A stretch of 64,000 bases of DNA from Sinorhizobium terangae (GTDB lineage: Bacteria > Pseudomonadota > Alphaproteobacteria > Rhizobiales > Rhizobiaceae), in the NCBI RefSeq assembly GCF_029714365.1, contig NZ_CP121659.1, forward strand, positions 62,001-126,000, given 5' to 3'. A program made the translations under genes and the position numbers. The notes under the pieces were generated by a model, which worked only from the letters and a program-made list of their open reading frames with translations, was not told where the DNA came from and made no database searches. Positions 17,235 to 24,989 of this stretch are shown here, one piece after another; position 1 is the first letter of the stretch, and every line of letters starts with the position of its first letter.

Positions 17235-18314
17235 ATGCTTTTCGATTTGCCGAACGACGATATCCTTTACGACGCGCTTCTGGCCCGAAGCGTCGATTAC
17301 GAAGGCCAGGCCTTCGTCTGCGTCAAGAGCACCGGCATCTTCTGCCGGCTCTCCTGCCCGGCCCGCAAGCCGAAGCGGGAAAACACGCTGTTTTTTGACA
17401 GCATCGCCGCCTGTACCAATTCCGGCTTCCGGCCCTGCGAGCGGTGTCGCCCGCTCAACCGACCCTCCGACAAGGAGCCGCTCGTCAACGACCTTCTGAA
17501 ACTGCTCGACCGCGCTCCGGATCGCCGCTGGACCGAGGACGATCTCGTCCGGCGCGGGTTCGATCCATCTACCGTGCGTCGTGCCTTCAAGCGGGTGCTT
17601 GGCGTCACCTTTCTCGACCTCGCCCGTCAGCGGCGGATGGGCGAGGCCGCCCGTCAGCTTTCGGGCGGCGCCAGCGTTATCGAAGCGCAGATCGATGCCG
17701 GATATGATTCGCCGAGCGGGTTCCGCGCCGCGTTCGCGAAGCTGATCGGTGAGGCGCCTGCTATGTCGCAGGGGCGCCAATTGCTCTTCGCCGATACAAT
17801 CGAAACGCCGCTCGGGCCGATGATAGCGGTCGCCGACAAGACGCATCTCCATCTGCTCGAATTCCACGACCGCAAGGCCCTGCCGACCGAAATGGAAAGC
17901 CTGAAACGCAAGACACGATCCGCCGTGGCACCTGGCCGGGTGCCGCCGATCGATCGGATCGAGGCGGAACTGAAAGCCTATTTTGCCGGCGATTTGAGCG
18001 AATTCCGCACGCCGCTCGCGCTCGACGGCAGCGCCTTTGAACGGGAGGTCTGGGCGGAGCTTGTAAAGATACCGGTGGGAGAGACGCGGTCTTACAGCGA
18101 TATTGCGCGGGAGGTCGCCACGCTCCAGGCGGTGCGCGCCGTCGCCAAGGCAAATGGCGCCAACCGCATCGCGATTGTCATCCCGTGCCATCGTTGCATC
18201 GGCTCGGACGGATCACTGACCGGCTATGGCGGCGGTCTCTGGCGAAAGCAATGGCTGCTGCGTCATGAGGGAAAGATGAAACCCGTTGGATTGTTTGCGG
18301 AGGATGTTCGATGA
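17235..18314 (+). CDS. ada: Ada: methyl-phosphotriester/O6-methylguanine-DNA methyltransferase and regulator
   Basis: DNA alkylation repair protein and transcription activator of 359 residues. N-terminal zinc-binding domain with the acceptor cysteine cluster FCRLSCPARKP and RPCERCRP (residues about 33-80), an AraC-type helix-turn-helix (residues about 90-175, ending AGYDSPSGFRAAF), and a C-terminal O6-alkylguanine methyltransferase domain with the suicide cysteine in IPCHRCIG and the GYGGGLWRK loop. The ATG at 17235 begins MLFDLPNDDILYDALLARS, typical of Ada; the much longer frame starting at 16197 overlaps the EamA gene and is rejected. Its stop overlaps the start of the next gene (ATGA), so both are co-translated. 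Confidence 0.93.
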   Translation: MLFDLPNDDILYDALLARSVDYEGQAFVCVKSTGIFCRLSCPARKPKRENTLFFDSIAACTNSGFRPCERCRPLNRPSDKEPLVNDLLKLLDRAPDRRWTEDDLVRRGFDPSTVRRAFKRVLGVTFLDLARQRRMGEAARQLSGGASVIEAQIDAGYDSPSGFRAAFAKLIGEAPAMSQGRQLLFADTIETPLGPMIAVADKTHLHLLEFHDRKALPTEMESLKRKTRSAVAPGRVPPIDRIEAELKAYFAGDLSEFRTPLALDGSAFEREVWAELVKIPVGETRSYSDIAREVATLQAVRAVAKANGANRIAIVIPCHRCIGSDGSLTGYGGGLWRKQWLLRHEGKMKPVGLFAEDVR

Positions 18315-19087
18315 ATCAGCAGGAAAAGGCGCTCGCCTTTGGAGCGTTGCATCGCAAGGGCGACCCGGTCGTTCTTTACAATATCTGGGATGCCGGCAGC
18401 GCCCGCTGCGTGGCCGAGGCCGGGGCAAAGGCGCTTGCCACCGGAAGCTGGTCTGTGGCGGCGGCGCAAGGGTTTGGCGATGGGCAAAAGATACCGCTCG
18501 CGCTCCTGCTCGAAATCGTCCGGCTGATCGACGGTGCGACGGACCTCCCGCTCTCGGTCGATTTCGAGGGCGCCTACTCCGAGGATGCGGCGCAGGGCGC
18601 GGCCAATGTTGCGCAGCTCATCGATGCCGGGGCGATCGGCATCAATTTCGAGGACCAGGTGGTGGGCAAGGGCGGTGTCCATGCCATCGACATGCAGGCG
18701 TCGCGCATCCGGGCGATCCGCGAAATGGCAGAGCGTCGCGGCATAACGCTCTTCATCAACGCCCGCACCGACCTCTTCCTCCAGGAAGGCGACGCGACGC
18801 GCCATGCGGGGTTGCTCGATGAGGCGCTTGCGCGCGCCAAGGCCTATGCCGAGGCCGGTGGCAGCGGCTTCTTTGCGCCGGGGCTGGCCGATGTGGAACT
18901 GATCGGCAGGCTTTGTGCGGCGTCGCCCTTGCCGGTGAACGTGATGATGAAGCCTGGTGCACCGGATCTCGCCACGCTCGCGGCGGCAGGCGTCGGTCGG
19001 GTCAGCTACGGGCCGTTTCCCTACCGCGCCATGATCGCGTGGCTGCGCGGTGAGGCGCAGAAAGTCTACGAGAGCGCCGCTACATAA
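18311..19087 (+). CDS. Isocitrate lyase/PEP mutase-family protein
   Basis: A 258-residue TIM-barrel protein. VLYNIWDAGSARCVAEAG at the start, LSVDFEGAYSED (metal-binding acidic residues), IGINFEDQV and INARTDLFL follow the PEP-mutase-like family that includes methylisocitrate lyase, oxaloacetate decarboxylase and phosphonopyruvate hydrolase. The KKCGH catalytic loop of true isocitrate lyases is not visible. The start ATG overlaps the ada stop by 4 bp (ATGA). The coupling to a DNA repair gene is unexplained; substrate unknown. Confidence 0.83.
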   Translation: MNQQEKALAFGALHRKGDPVVLYNIWDAGSARCVAEAGAKALATGSWSVAAAQGFGDGQKIPLALLLEIVRLIDGATDLPLSVDFEGAYSEDAAQGAANVAQLIDAGAIGINFEDQVVGKGGVHAIDMQASRIRAIREMAERRGITLFINARTDLFLQEGDATRHAGLLDEALARAKAYAEAGGSGFFAPGLADVELIGRLCAASPLPVNVMMKPGAPDLATLAAAGVGRVSYGPFPYRAMIAWLRGEAQKVYESAAT

Positions 19088-19101
19088 TATCCGCGGCGCT
19101 G

Positions 19102-19122
19102 TCGTGCCAAATCACGGCACGA
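19102..19122. terminator. Hairpin overlapping the argB stop between convergent genes
   Basis: TCGTGCC and GGCACGA form a 7-bp stem that spans the argB stop codon and ends 14 bp past the PEP-mutase-like gene. No U-run follows, so its function as a bidirectional terminator is tentative. Confidence 0.35.
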
Positions 19123-19999
19123 TCAACGTGCCGGCGCCCCGTTCGGTGAAGATCTCGAGCAGGACCGAATGGGCGGTCTTGCCGTTGAGGATGACCACGC
19201 CCTGCACGCCGGCCTTGATCGCATCGATGCAGGTCTCGACCTTCGGGATCATGCCGCCGGAAATCGTGCCGTCGGCGATCAGCGCACGTGCCTGCGCCAC
19301 CGACAGCTCCTTGATCAGCTCGCCCTGCTTGTTGAGCACGCCCGGCACGTCGGTCAGGAAAAGCAGGCGGGTGGCGTTCAGCGCTCCGGCGATGGCACCG
19401 GCAAAGGTGTCGGCATTGATATTGTAGGTGTGGCCATCGCGGCCGGGCGCCACCGGCGCGATCACCGGAATCATTTCCGAGCGCGCCAGCAGATCGAGCA
19501 GCGTGCGGTCCACCTCGACGACGTCGCCGACAAAGCCGAGATCGAGAACGCGCTCGATGTTGGAGTCCGGATCGCGGACGGTTTTCTTGGCCTTTTCGGC
19601 GAACACCATGTTGCCGTCCTTGCCGCAAAGACCGATCGCCCATTCGCCGGTCTGGTTGATGAGGGCGACGATTTCCTTGTTGATCGAGCCGGCGAGCACC
19701 ATCTCGACGATCTCGACGGTCTTCTCGTCGGTGACGCGCAGCCCGCCCTCGAATTTCGATTCAATGCCCATCTTGGAGAGCATCGCGCCGATCTGCGGGC
19801 CGCCGCCATGCACGACGATCGGATTGACGCCGGACTGCTTCAGGAGCGCGATGTCGCTAGCGAACGCACGCCCCAGTTCCGGATTGCCCATGGCGTGGCC
19901 GCCATATTTGACGACTATCGTTTTGTTCTCGTAGCGTTGCATGTAGGGCAATGCTTGGGTGAGCAGGCGTGCCTGGATTTCACTTTCTGATGCGGACAT
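19112..19999 (-). CDS. argB: Acetylglutamate kinase
   Basis: Phosphorylates N-acetyl-L-glutamate in the second step of arginine synthesis. The protein has 295 residues. KYGGHAMGN near residue 29, HGGGPQIG near 65, the NAG-binding [15 protein letters not shown] near 180 and GGMIPKVE near 240 are all present. The N-terminal extension before the kinase core ([22 protein letters not shown]) is the arginine-feedback-sensitive N-helix type. In many rhizobia argB follows engB closely; here 3.6 kb of other genes lie between. Confidence 0.96.
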   Translation of the reverse strand: MSASESEIQARLLTQALPYMQRYENKTIVVKYGGHAMGNPELGRAFASDIALLKQSGVNPIVVHGGGPQIGAMLSKMGIESKFEGGLRVTDEKTVEIVEMVLAGSINKEIVALINQTGEWAIGLCGKDGNMVFAEKAKKTVRDPDSNIERVLDLGFVGDVVEVDRTLLDLLARSEMIPVIAPVAPGRDGHTYNINADTFAGAIAGALNATRLLFLTDVPGVLNKQGELIKELSVAQARALIADGTISGGMIPKVETCIDAIKAGVQGVVILNGKTAHSVLLEIFTERGAGTLIVP

Positions 20000-20173
20000 G
20001 GCGGACCCTCGAAGAATATCGGCTGCTGTTTAGAGCCTTTCACGGCGAAAACGCAAGTTCCGGAAGGCCGGAATGATCGGGCCGCAGCATAAAGCCCTAA
20101 TGACACTGCTGCTGGCTCTGGCGCTCCCTCTATCCTATGGTGATGCTTTGAAGCCGCAAGGGGCCCAGGCGCC

Positions 20174-20713
20174 ATGGCCGATGAGGAGATCTCCGCGCTG
20201 CTCGGCCGCGTGGTCCTGAGAGACCGCGATGCCTTTGCGGCGCTCTATCGCCAGACGAGCCCGAAACTCTTCGGCGTCTGTTTGCGTATACTCAAGGATC
20301 GCAGCGAAGCGGAAGAAGCACTCCAGGAAATCTACGTCAAGATTTGGCAGCGCGCCGACCGTTTCACGACAGGCCAGGCAAGCCCCATGTCCTGGCTGAC
20401 GGCAATCGCACGCAACCATGCAATCGACCTCATCCGGGCGCGAAAACCCGTCGCAAACGCGATTGACGAGGTCTATGATTTGGCTGATCCTGCTCCAGAT
20501 CCGGAACGATTGGCAGCAGTCCGGTCGGAAGGCAGGCGGATCGACGCCTGTATGGAGGAGCTCGAGAAGGATCGCGCCGAGGCGGTGCGCCGAGCCTATG
20601 TCGAAGGATTGAGCTACCAGGAACTGGCCGAGATGTTCGCGGTACCGCTCAATACGATGCGGACCTGGTTGAGACGCAGCCTCCTGAAACTGAGAGAGTG
20701 CATGGAGCGATGA
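20174..20713 (+). CDS. ECF-family RNA polymerase sigma factor
   Basis: A 179-residue sigma-70-family factor with region 2 (AALYRQTSPKLFGVCLRILKD and the DNA-melting helix EEALQEIYVKIWQRADRF) and region 4 (LEKDRAEAVRRAYVEGLSYQELAEMFAVPLNTMRTWLRRSLLKL). It overlaps the next gene, an RskA-type anti-sigma factor, by 4 bp. The pairing with RskA-type anti-sigma and with a fasciclin protein recalls mycobacterial SigK; the factor would be held inactive at the membrane until a redox or envelope signal releases it. Divergent from argB. Confidence 0.92.
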   Translation: MADEEISALLGRVVLRDRDAFAALYRQTSPKLFGVCLRILKDRSEAEEALQEIYVKIWQRADRFTTGQASPMSWLTAIARNHAIDLIRARKPVANAIDEVYDLADPAPDPERLAAVRSEGRRIDACMEELEKDRAEAVRRAYVEGLSYQELAEMFAVPLNTMRTWLRRSLLKLRECMER

Positions 20714-21420
20714 CGACGCAGAATCCCGAAAGCGGAGATTTTCGCCGCGACGAGGTGATCGCGGGAGAATACGTGTTGGGCGTTCTGTCCGAAGAGGACC
20801 GCCGCAAGGTCGAGGCGCGCATGGCATCCGACCGGAACTTCGCCGCCATGGTCGATCGCTGGCAGCACAATCTCGCCTCTTTCGACGATGCCTACGAAGC
20901 GGTCCGCCCGCCAGCCCACGTGTTTGCTGCTGTCGAGAGCCGCATCTTCCCGCCGCCGGCAGCCAGCCCTCGGGTCGGATTCTGGAACTCTCTTCTTCTC
21001 TGGCGCAGCCTTGCCGTCGCGTCGCTCGCTGCAGTGGCAATCATGGGTGCGTCCATGGCCGGCCTCTTCAGTGAGCCGCAAAGCCAGCCACTGGTGGCGG
21101 AACTCTCCGGCGAGGGCAATGCGATCAATCTCGTGGCACGCTTCGACAGAGCGTCCGGGAGCCTGAAGTTGACCCCGGTTGCGGCGCGGCAGGCGGAGCA
21201 AAAGTCTCTCGAACTCTGGCTGATAGAGGGTGACAATCCGGCAGTTTCGCTGGGGGTACTGCCCCAGTCCGGTGAAGGCGAAATCCTGGTGCCGCCCGAG
21301 ATGCGGACGAGATTCGACGAAGGTTCGACCCTTGCCGTCAGTGTCGAGCCGCTTGGCGGTTCGCCGACGGGTGCTCCCACCGGTGCGGTTGTCGCGCAGG
21401 GCACGGCCCGCCATCTCTAG
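20710..21420 (+). CDS. RskA-type membrane anti-sigma factor
   Basis: A 236-residue single-pass membrane protein. The cytoplasmic N-terminal domain (residues 12-80; DEVIAGEYVLGVLSEEDRR and DRWQHNLASFDDAY) has the anti-sigma fold without the zinc-binding HxxxCxxC signature. A membrane helix spans about residues 97-120 and the periplasmic part carries the anti-sigma-K (RskA) domain (LELWLIEGDNPAVSLGVLP). The ATG at 20710 overlaps the sigma gene stop (ATGA), indicating translational coupling that keeps stoichiometry. Upstream ATG at 20698 is rejected because it lies inside the sigma gene without its own ribosome site. Confidence 0.9.
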   Translation: MTTQNPESGDFRRDEVIAGEYVLGVLSEEDRRKVEARMASDRNFAAMVDRWQHNLASFDDAYEAVRPPAHVFAAVESRIFPPPAASPRVGFWNSLLLWRSLAVASLAAVAIMGASMAGLFSEPQSQPLVAELSGEGNAINLVARFDRASGSLKLTPVAARQAEQKSLELWLIEGDNPAVSLGVLPQSGEGEILVPPEMRTRFDEGSTLAVSVEPLGGSPTGAPTGAVVAQGTARHL

Positions 21421-21580
21421 GGTTGCCCGCAGCGGCCCCAAAAAAGACGCTATCTTTTCAAATGCTTAGCGTCAAATCGCGTGATCTGAAACTCTTTCTC
21501 CACGCCTCCCGTTGCTTGTGATGTTCCCGAGAGGAACAGCAATCGCCCTCCGTGGGCAAGCGCAACAGGAAGGAAGAGAG

Positions 21581-22138
21581 ATGTTCAAGTTTGTGATCCG
21601 TTCGGCACTTGTCGCCTCCGTGATTACGACAGGTTCGGTCGTCGCCTACGCCGAGAACCCGATGGTCGGCGGTGCCCCGATGTTTGCCGACAAGAATATC
21701 GTCGAAAATGCCATGAACTCGAAGGACCACACGACGCTGGTTGCGGCCGTGAAGGCCGCCGGCCTTGTCGAGACCCTTGAGGGCAAGGGGCCGTTCACCG
21801 TCTTCGCGCCGACGAACGAAGCCTTCGCGGCCCTGCCGGCCGGCACCGTCGACACACTGTTGAAGCCCGAGAACAAGGACAAGCTCACGACTGTGCTGAC
21901 CTGCCATGTCGTCGCCGCCAACGCAATGTCGTCGGCGGTCGCTGAGATGATCAAGGATGACGGCGGGGAACACGACGTCAAGACGGTTGGCGGTTGCATC
22001 CTGAAGGCCAAGGCCGACGGCGGCAAGATCAACCTGACCGACGAAACCGGCGGCACCGCCTGGGTGACGATTGCCGACGTGAAACAGTCGAACGGTGTCA
22101 TCCACGTCATCAACAAGGTGCTGCTGCCGAAGGGATGA
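21581..22138 (+). CDS. Secreted fasciclin (FAS1)-domain protein
   Basis: A 185-residue protein with a signal peptide (residues 1-24, ending VVAYA) and one fasciclin domain carrying the H1 motif GPFTVFAPTNEAFAALP near residue 70 and the H2 motif NGVIHVINKVLLP at the C-terminus. It is preceded by AGGAAGAGAG. In rhizobia such proteins are surface or periplasmic adhesin-like proteins of unclear role (Nex18 type). Its position right after a sigma/anti-sigma pair suggests it is a target of that sigma factor, as MPB70/MPB83 are of SigK in mycobacteria. The 160 bp between the anti-sigma and this gene could hold the sigma-dependent promoter. Confidence 0.9.
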   Translation: MFKFVIRSALVASVITTGSVVAYAENPMVGGAPMFADKNIVENAMNSKDHTTLVAAVKAAGLVETLEGKGPFTVFAPTNEAFAALPAGTVDTLLKPENKDKLTTVLTCHVVAANAMSSAVAEMIKDDGGEHDVKTVGGCILKAKADGGKINLTDETGGTAWVTIADVKQSNGVIHVINKVLLPKG

Positions 22139-22259
22139 TCCGCTTACGGGCGGCGGGCATCGGCCCGCCGCTCAAGCCGTTTGCCATACTGCTCTCACGT
22201 CGGTTTGATGGACTTTGTTTTGTCGTGGTTCTCTCGGACCGCTAGTCTCCAAGTAAACA

Positions 22260-22363
22260 CTACAGCGCCGCGCGTCTTATCAGGCGCGCAAAGGACGCTG
22301 TAGCACTTTGAATTGCTGCATGTTTTTGTCCTTCAATAGGCTACGATTAAAGGCAACATGCAG
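22260..22363 (+). repeat. Two-hairpin intergenic palindromic repeat, copy 3
   Basis: First hairpin CTACAGCG / CGCTGTAG with inner GCGCGTC / GGCGCGC stem is intact, followed by TTTGAATTGCTGCATG and a degenerate second hairpin. It ends 27 bp ahead of the msrB start and so lies in its mRNA leader or promoter. Confidence 0.72.
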
Positions 22364-22390
22364 CGGGCCCCTCTTGCACGGGAGGTTCCG

Positions 22391-22885
22391 ATGACGAACC
22401 GTCGCAAGTTCCTGATGGCGGGCGCCGCGCTCGCCGCATGGATGGTGGCGCGTAGCTTTGGCCTCGCCGTACGCGCGGCCGACGGCGAGACTTTCGAAGT
22501 CGTGAAGACGAACGAGGAGTGGCGCGCGATCCTGACCGCGGACCAGTATGGCATATTGCGGCAGGAGGACACGGAACGGCCCTTCACAAGCGCGCTCAAC
22601 CACGAGAAACGCAAGGGGATATTCCACTGCGCGGGATGCGGGCTCGCCCTCTATTCATCCGAGGCGAAGTATGACAGCGGCACTGGCTGGCCGAGCTTCT
22701 GGCAATCGCTTCCCGACGCAGTCCGCACACGCGAGGACAATTCCCTGTTCATGACAAGGGTCGAATGCCACTGCCGCCGCTGCGGCGGGCATCTCGGCCA
22801 CGTTTTCGACGATGGCCCGCCGCCGACCGGCAAGCGGCACTGCATCAACGGTCTGGCGCTGACATTTGCGCCGGCCGCCGCATGA
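22391..22885 (+). CDS. msrB: Tat-exported peptide-methionine (R)-S-oxide reductase MsrB
   Basis: Reduces methionine-R-sulfoxide in oxidised proteins. From the ATG at 22391, which follows GGAGG, the protein has 164 residues. The first 29 form a twin-arginine signal (NRRKFLMAG), so this MsrB acts in the periplasm rather than the cytoplasm. Zinc-binding pairs are Cys80/Cys83 (HCAGC) and Cys128/Cys131 (CRRC); the catalytic Cys151 lies in HCINGLAL. It is the last gene in the block with the ECF sigma factor, anti-sigma and fasciclin genes and may belong to the same envelope-oxidation response. Confidence 0.93.
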   Translation: MTNRRKFLMAGAALAAWMVARSFGLAVRAADGETFEVVKTNEEWRAILTADQYGILRQEDTERPFTSALNHEKRKGIFHCAGCGLALYSSEAKYDSGTGWPSFWQSLPDAVRTREDNSLFMTRVECHCRRCGGHLGHVFDDGPPPTGKRHCINGLALTFAPAAA

Positions 22886-22955
22886 AGCGAGACGAAATTT
22901 TTGCCCCTTGGCTTGCCTCCTTCTCCCCATCCAAATGGGAAAAGGAGACAGCAGG

Positions 22956-22993
22956 CCGCAGGCCACCCGGGTCTAGGACGCGGTGGCCTGCGG
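22956..22993. terminator. Hairpin spanning the stop of the DUF1269 gene
   Basis: CCGCAGGCCACC and GGTGGCCTGCGG form a perfect 12-bp stem with a 14-nt loop that contains the stop codon of the leftward gene. One arm lies inside its coding region. Convergent with msrB, it could terminate both transcripts. Confidence 0.55.
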
Positions 22994-23509
22994 CGGAGCC
23001 TGCACGTCGGAGAGCGCAGCCTGCAGCCTCTGCTCCTGCTCGGGCGACAGCGATGTTTTCAGTACGCGGCCGCGCAGCCCCGTAAGCTCGGCGAGTACCT
23101 TTTCCGGTTGCACCTTGCGCACCAGAATAAAGAGTGCGGAGGAATTGTTTGGGATCGTGTTGCCGAGCGACTTGATGAACTCGTCGTCGATGCCGTAGTC
23201 GGCAAGCGAACCGGAGAGCGCCCCGGCGCCGGCGCCGAGCGCGCCGCCGATCGCGAAACCCGCGAGCGGATTAAGGAAGAGCAGGCCGACGAGGCCGCCC
23301 CAGAGCGAACCCGAAAGAAGGCCCGAGGTTGCACCGACGGCGGCGAGGTTGAGGCTCTGCTTCAGGTGCACCTTGCCCTCACCGTCGCGCACGACCACGA
23401 CCGCATCCTCAAGGTCGATCAGATATTCTTTCTTAAGGCTGTTCAGCTTCAAGAGAACCTTGTCGGCCTCTTCCGTCGAATCGAACCCTACGACAATCAA
23501 ATCGGACAT
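22973..23509 (-). CDS. DUF1269 protein with glycine-zipper membrane segment
   Basis: A 178-residue protein; the ATG at 23509 follows CAGGAGAG. The N-terminal 60 residues (SDLIVVGFDSTEEADKVLLKL) have an alpha/beta sandwich resembling a ferredoxin-like fold, followed by a Gly/Ala-rich hydrophobic hairpin (GGLVGLLFLNPLAGFAIGG, GAGAGALSGSL) at about residues 72-110 and a conserved C-terminal domain (FIKSLGNTIPNNSSALFILV). This is the DUF1269 family, of unknown function, likely membrane-associated. Confidence 0.85.
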   Translation of the reverse strand: MSDLIVVGFDSTEEADKVLLKLNSLKKEYLIDLEDAVVVVRDGEGKVHLKQSLNLAAVGATSGLLSGSLWGGLVGLLFLNPLAGFAIGGALGAGAGALSGSLADYGIDDEFIKSLGNTIPNNSSALFILVRKVQPEKVLAELTGLRGRVLKTSLSPEQEQRLQAALSDVQAPPQATAS

Positions 23510-23636
23510 GTCTCTCTCCTGCATCTTGGCCCGGCCGGCAAGAGTGCCGCCGCTCGCAGAAATAGAGCGCTTTGCGTGTCAGGGTAGTGACGAAGATCAA
23601 AGACTTTTGTCTTCGGGTGGGAGAGAGATACCCGTT

Positions 23637-24293
23637 TCAGCGCGCGACGGCGAGATCGATCGCTGCCCGCAGTTCTTCGATGCCGGTGCCCTTTTCCGAG
23701 GAGGTCGACAACACCTCGGGAAATGCGGCTGGGCGCTTCTTGATCTTCTCGATCGTGTCCGCGATCAGCCGCGGCACGCCCGCCGCTTTGATCTTGTCGG
23801 TCTTGGTGAGCACGATCTGATAGGAAACGGCGGCCTTGTCGAGGAGCGCGAGCACCTCTTCGTCATTCTTCTTGATGCCGTGACGGGCGTCGATCAGCAC
23901 ATAGACGCGCTTCAGCGTGGAGCGGCCGCGCAGATAGTCGAAGACGAGCTTCGTCCAGGCGTCGACCTGCTCCTTCGGTGCCTGCGCATAGCCGTAGCCC
24001 GGCATGTCGACGAGCGCCATTGGCGGCAGGTCGCCGGCCTCGCCGGAATAGCCGTCCGGCACGAAATAGTTGAGCTCCTGTGTGCGGCCCGGGGTGTTCG
24101 ATGTGCGCGCGAGGCCCTTCTGTCCGACAAGAGCGTTGATCAGCGACGATTTGCCGACATTCGAGCGGCCGGCAAAGGCGATCTCCAGCGGGCCCTCGGG
24201 CGGCAGGAACTTCATGGCTGGAACGCCGCGGATGAAGATCCACGGGCGGCCGAAGGCGGAGGAATCGTTCTGGTTTTTCTTCTTTCCGGTCAT
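23637..24293 (-). CDS. engB: Ribosome-biogenesis GTPase EngB (YsxC/YihA)
   Basis: Essential GTPase needed for 50S ribosome assembly (and called cell-division GTPase in older literature). Its 218 residues carry G1 GRSNVGKSS near residue 42, the G3 DMPGYGYA, G4 TKTDK and G5 TSSEKGTG motifs. In most alphaproteobacteria engB sits directly after yidC and before argB. Here the yidC side holds the remains of an EamA transporter (24345-24784). Confidence 0.96.
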   Translation of the reverse strand: MTGKKKNQNDSSAFGRPWIFIRGVPAMKFLPPEGPLEIAFAGRSNVGKSSLINALVGQKGLARTSNTPGRTQELNYFVPDGYSGEAGDLPPMALVDMPGYGYAQAPKEQVDAWTKLVFDYLRGRSTLKRVYVLIDARHGIKKNDEEVLALLDKAAVSYQIVLTKTDKIKAAGVPRLIADTIEKIKKRPAAFPEVLSTSSEKGTGIEELRAAIDLAVAR

Positions 24294-24344
24294 CGCTCGA
24301 TTTTTTCCGTTGCCCGGTCGGCTTCAATGTTTTGCGCCTCCTTG

Positions 24345-24784
24345 TCAAGGACTCGCACCAGTTTCCGTGCGCAGCCGGCGTTGCCGCCAGAGTTCGACGG
24401 CGAGATAGGCAAAGAGGGCGAAGAGCACGATCGACCCGCCAATGATGGTATTGGTGCGGGGGATTTCGTCAGGCAAGGGCCAGCACGAAGCTCGTCGATG
24501 CTGTCGCGAAGCATCAGCCGACGGCCACACCGGGCCAACCCATGTCCAGGAAGAGCCGCATCATGTTCGAGGCCCCGTCGCGGACCAGCATGAAGGTGAT
24601 CAGGAAAGCGGCGGCGAAGAACGACCGCCAGAAAACGACGATCCAGCTGTCGTCAATTTCGAGGAAACGCGCCAAGGTGCCGCCAAAGCTCCAGACGACG
24701 GCCGAGCCGAGAACGAGCGCGACCCCGGTTGCACGGCCCTGAACCGGCGGCGGTATTCGGCAGGACGGTCGGCTGCGACATCAT
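24345..24784 (-). pseudogene. Degraded EamA/DMT-superfamily transporter
   Basis: Three frames together reconstruct a transporter that no longer reads through. The remnant starts at 24784/24781 (MSQPTVLPNTAA), shifts frame within the next 20 bp and continues as GVALVLGSAVVWSFGGTLARF, which is a canonical first EamA helix. A TGA at 24514-24516 interrupts VG*CFATASTSFVLALA. The middle of the protein (about 150 codons by comparison with normal 290-300-residue members) is missing, and a third frame picks up at the last helix NTIIGGSIVLFALFAYLAVEL and ends at 24345. At least one indel, one nonsense codon and one large deletion are therefore present. The gene lies between yidC and engB. Confidence 0.85.
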
Positions 24785-24880
24785 CGGAATCCGGATTAGA
24801 ACCGGCAGACAATAGAGCGCTTGCCGGTTGCAGGCCCTGGTCTTCGCGACAGTCGGTTGTCGCAAAGCGGAATGACAAAG

Positions 24881-24913
24881 AAAAAGCCCCGGATCGTTCG
24901 ATCCGGGGCTTTT
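24881..24913. terminator. Bidirectional Rho-independent terminator of the rpmH-rnpA-yidC operon
   Basis: AAAAAGCCCCGGAT and ATCCGGGGCTTTT form a 13-bp stem with a 6-nt loop and A/T runs on both sides. It lies 77 bp beyond the yidC stop, where it should end the leftward transcript. Confidence 0.85.
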
Positions 24914-24989
24914 GAAGCGGATGGGAGCCGGCGGCTAGATCTACGCAATTCCGGACGGAAAATCGTTACACACTTTTCCCGGAATTGCT

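Noticed and set aside
24345..24530. Separate small membrane protein gene (61 codons)
   Set aside because: It is the last-helix remnant of the EamA pseudogene and has no ribosome site; counted as part of the pseudogene.
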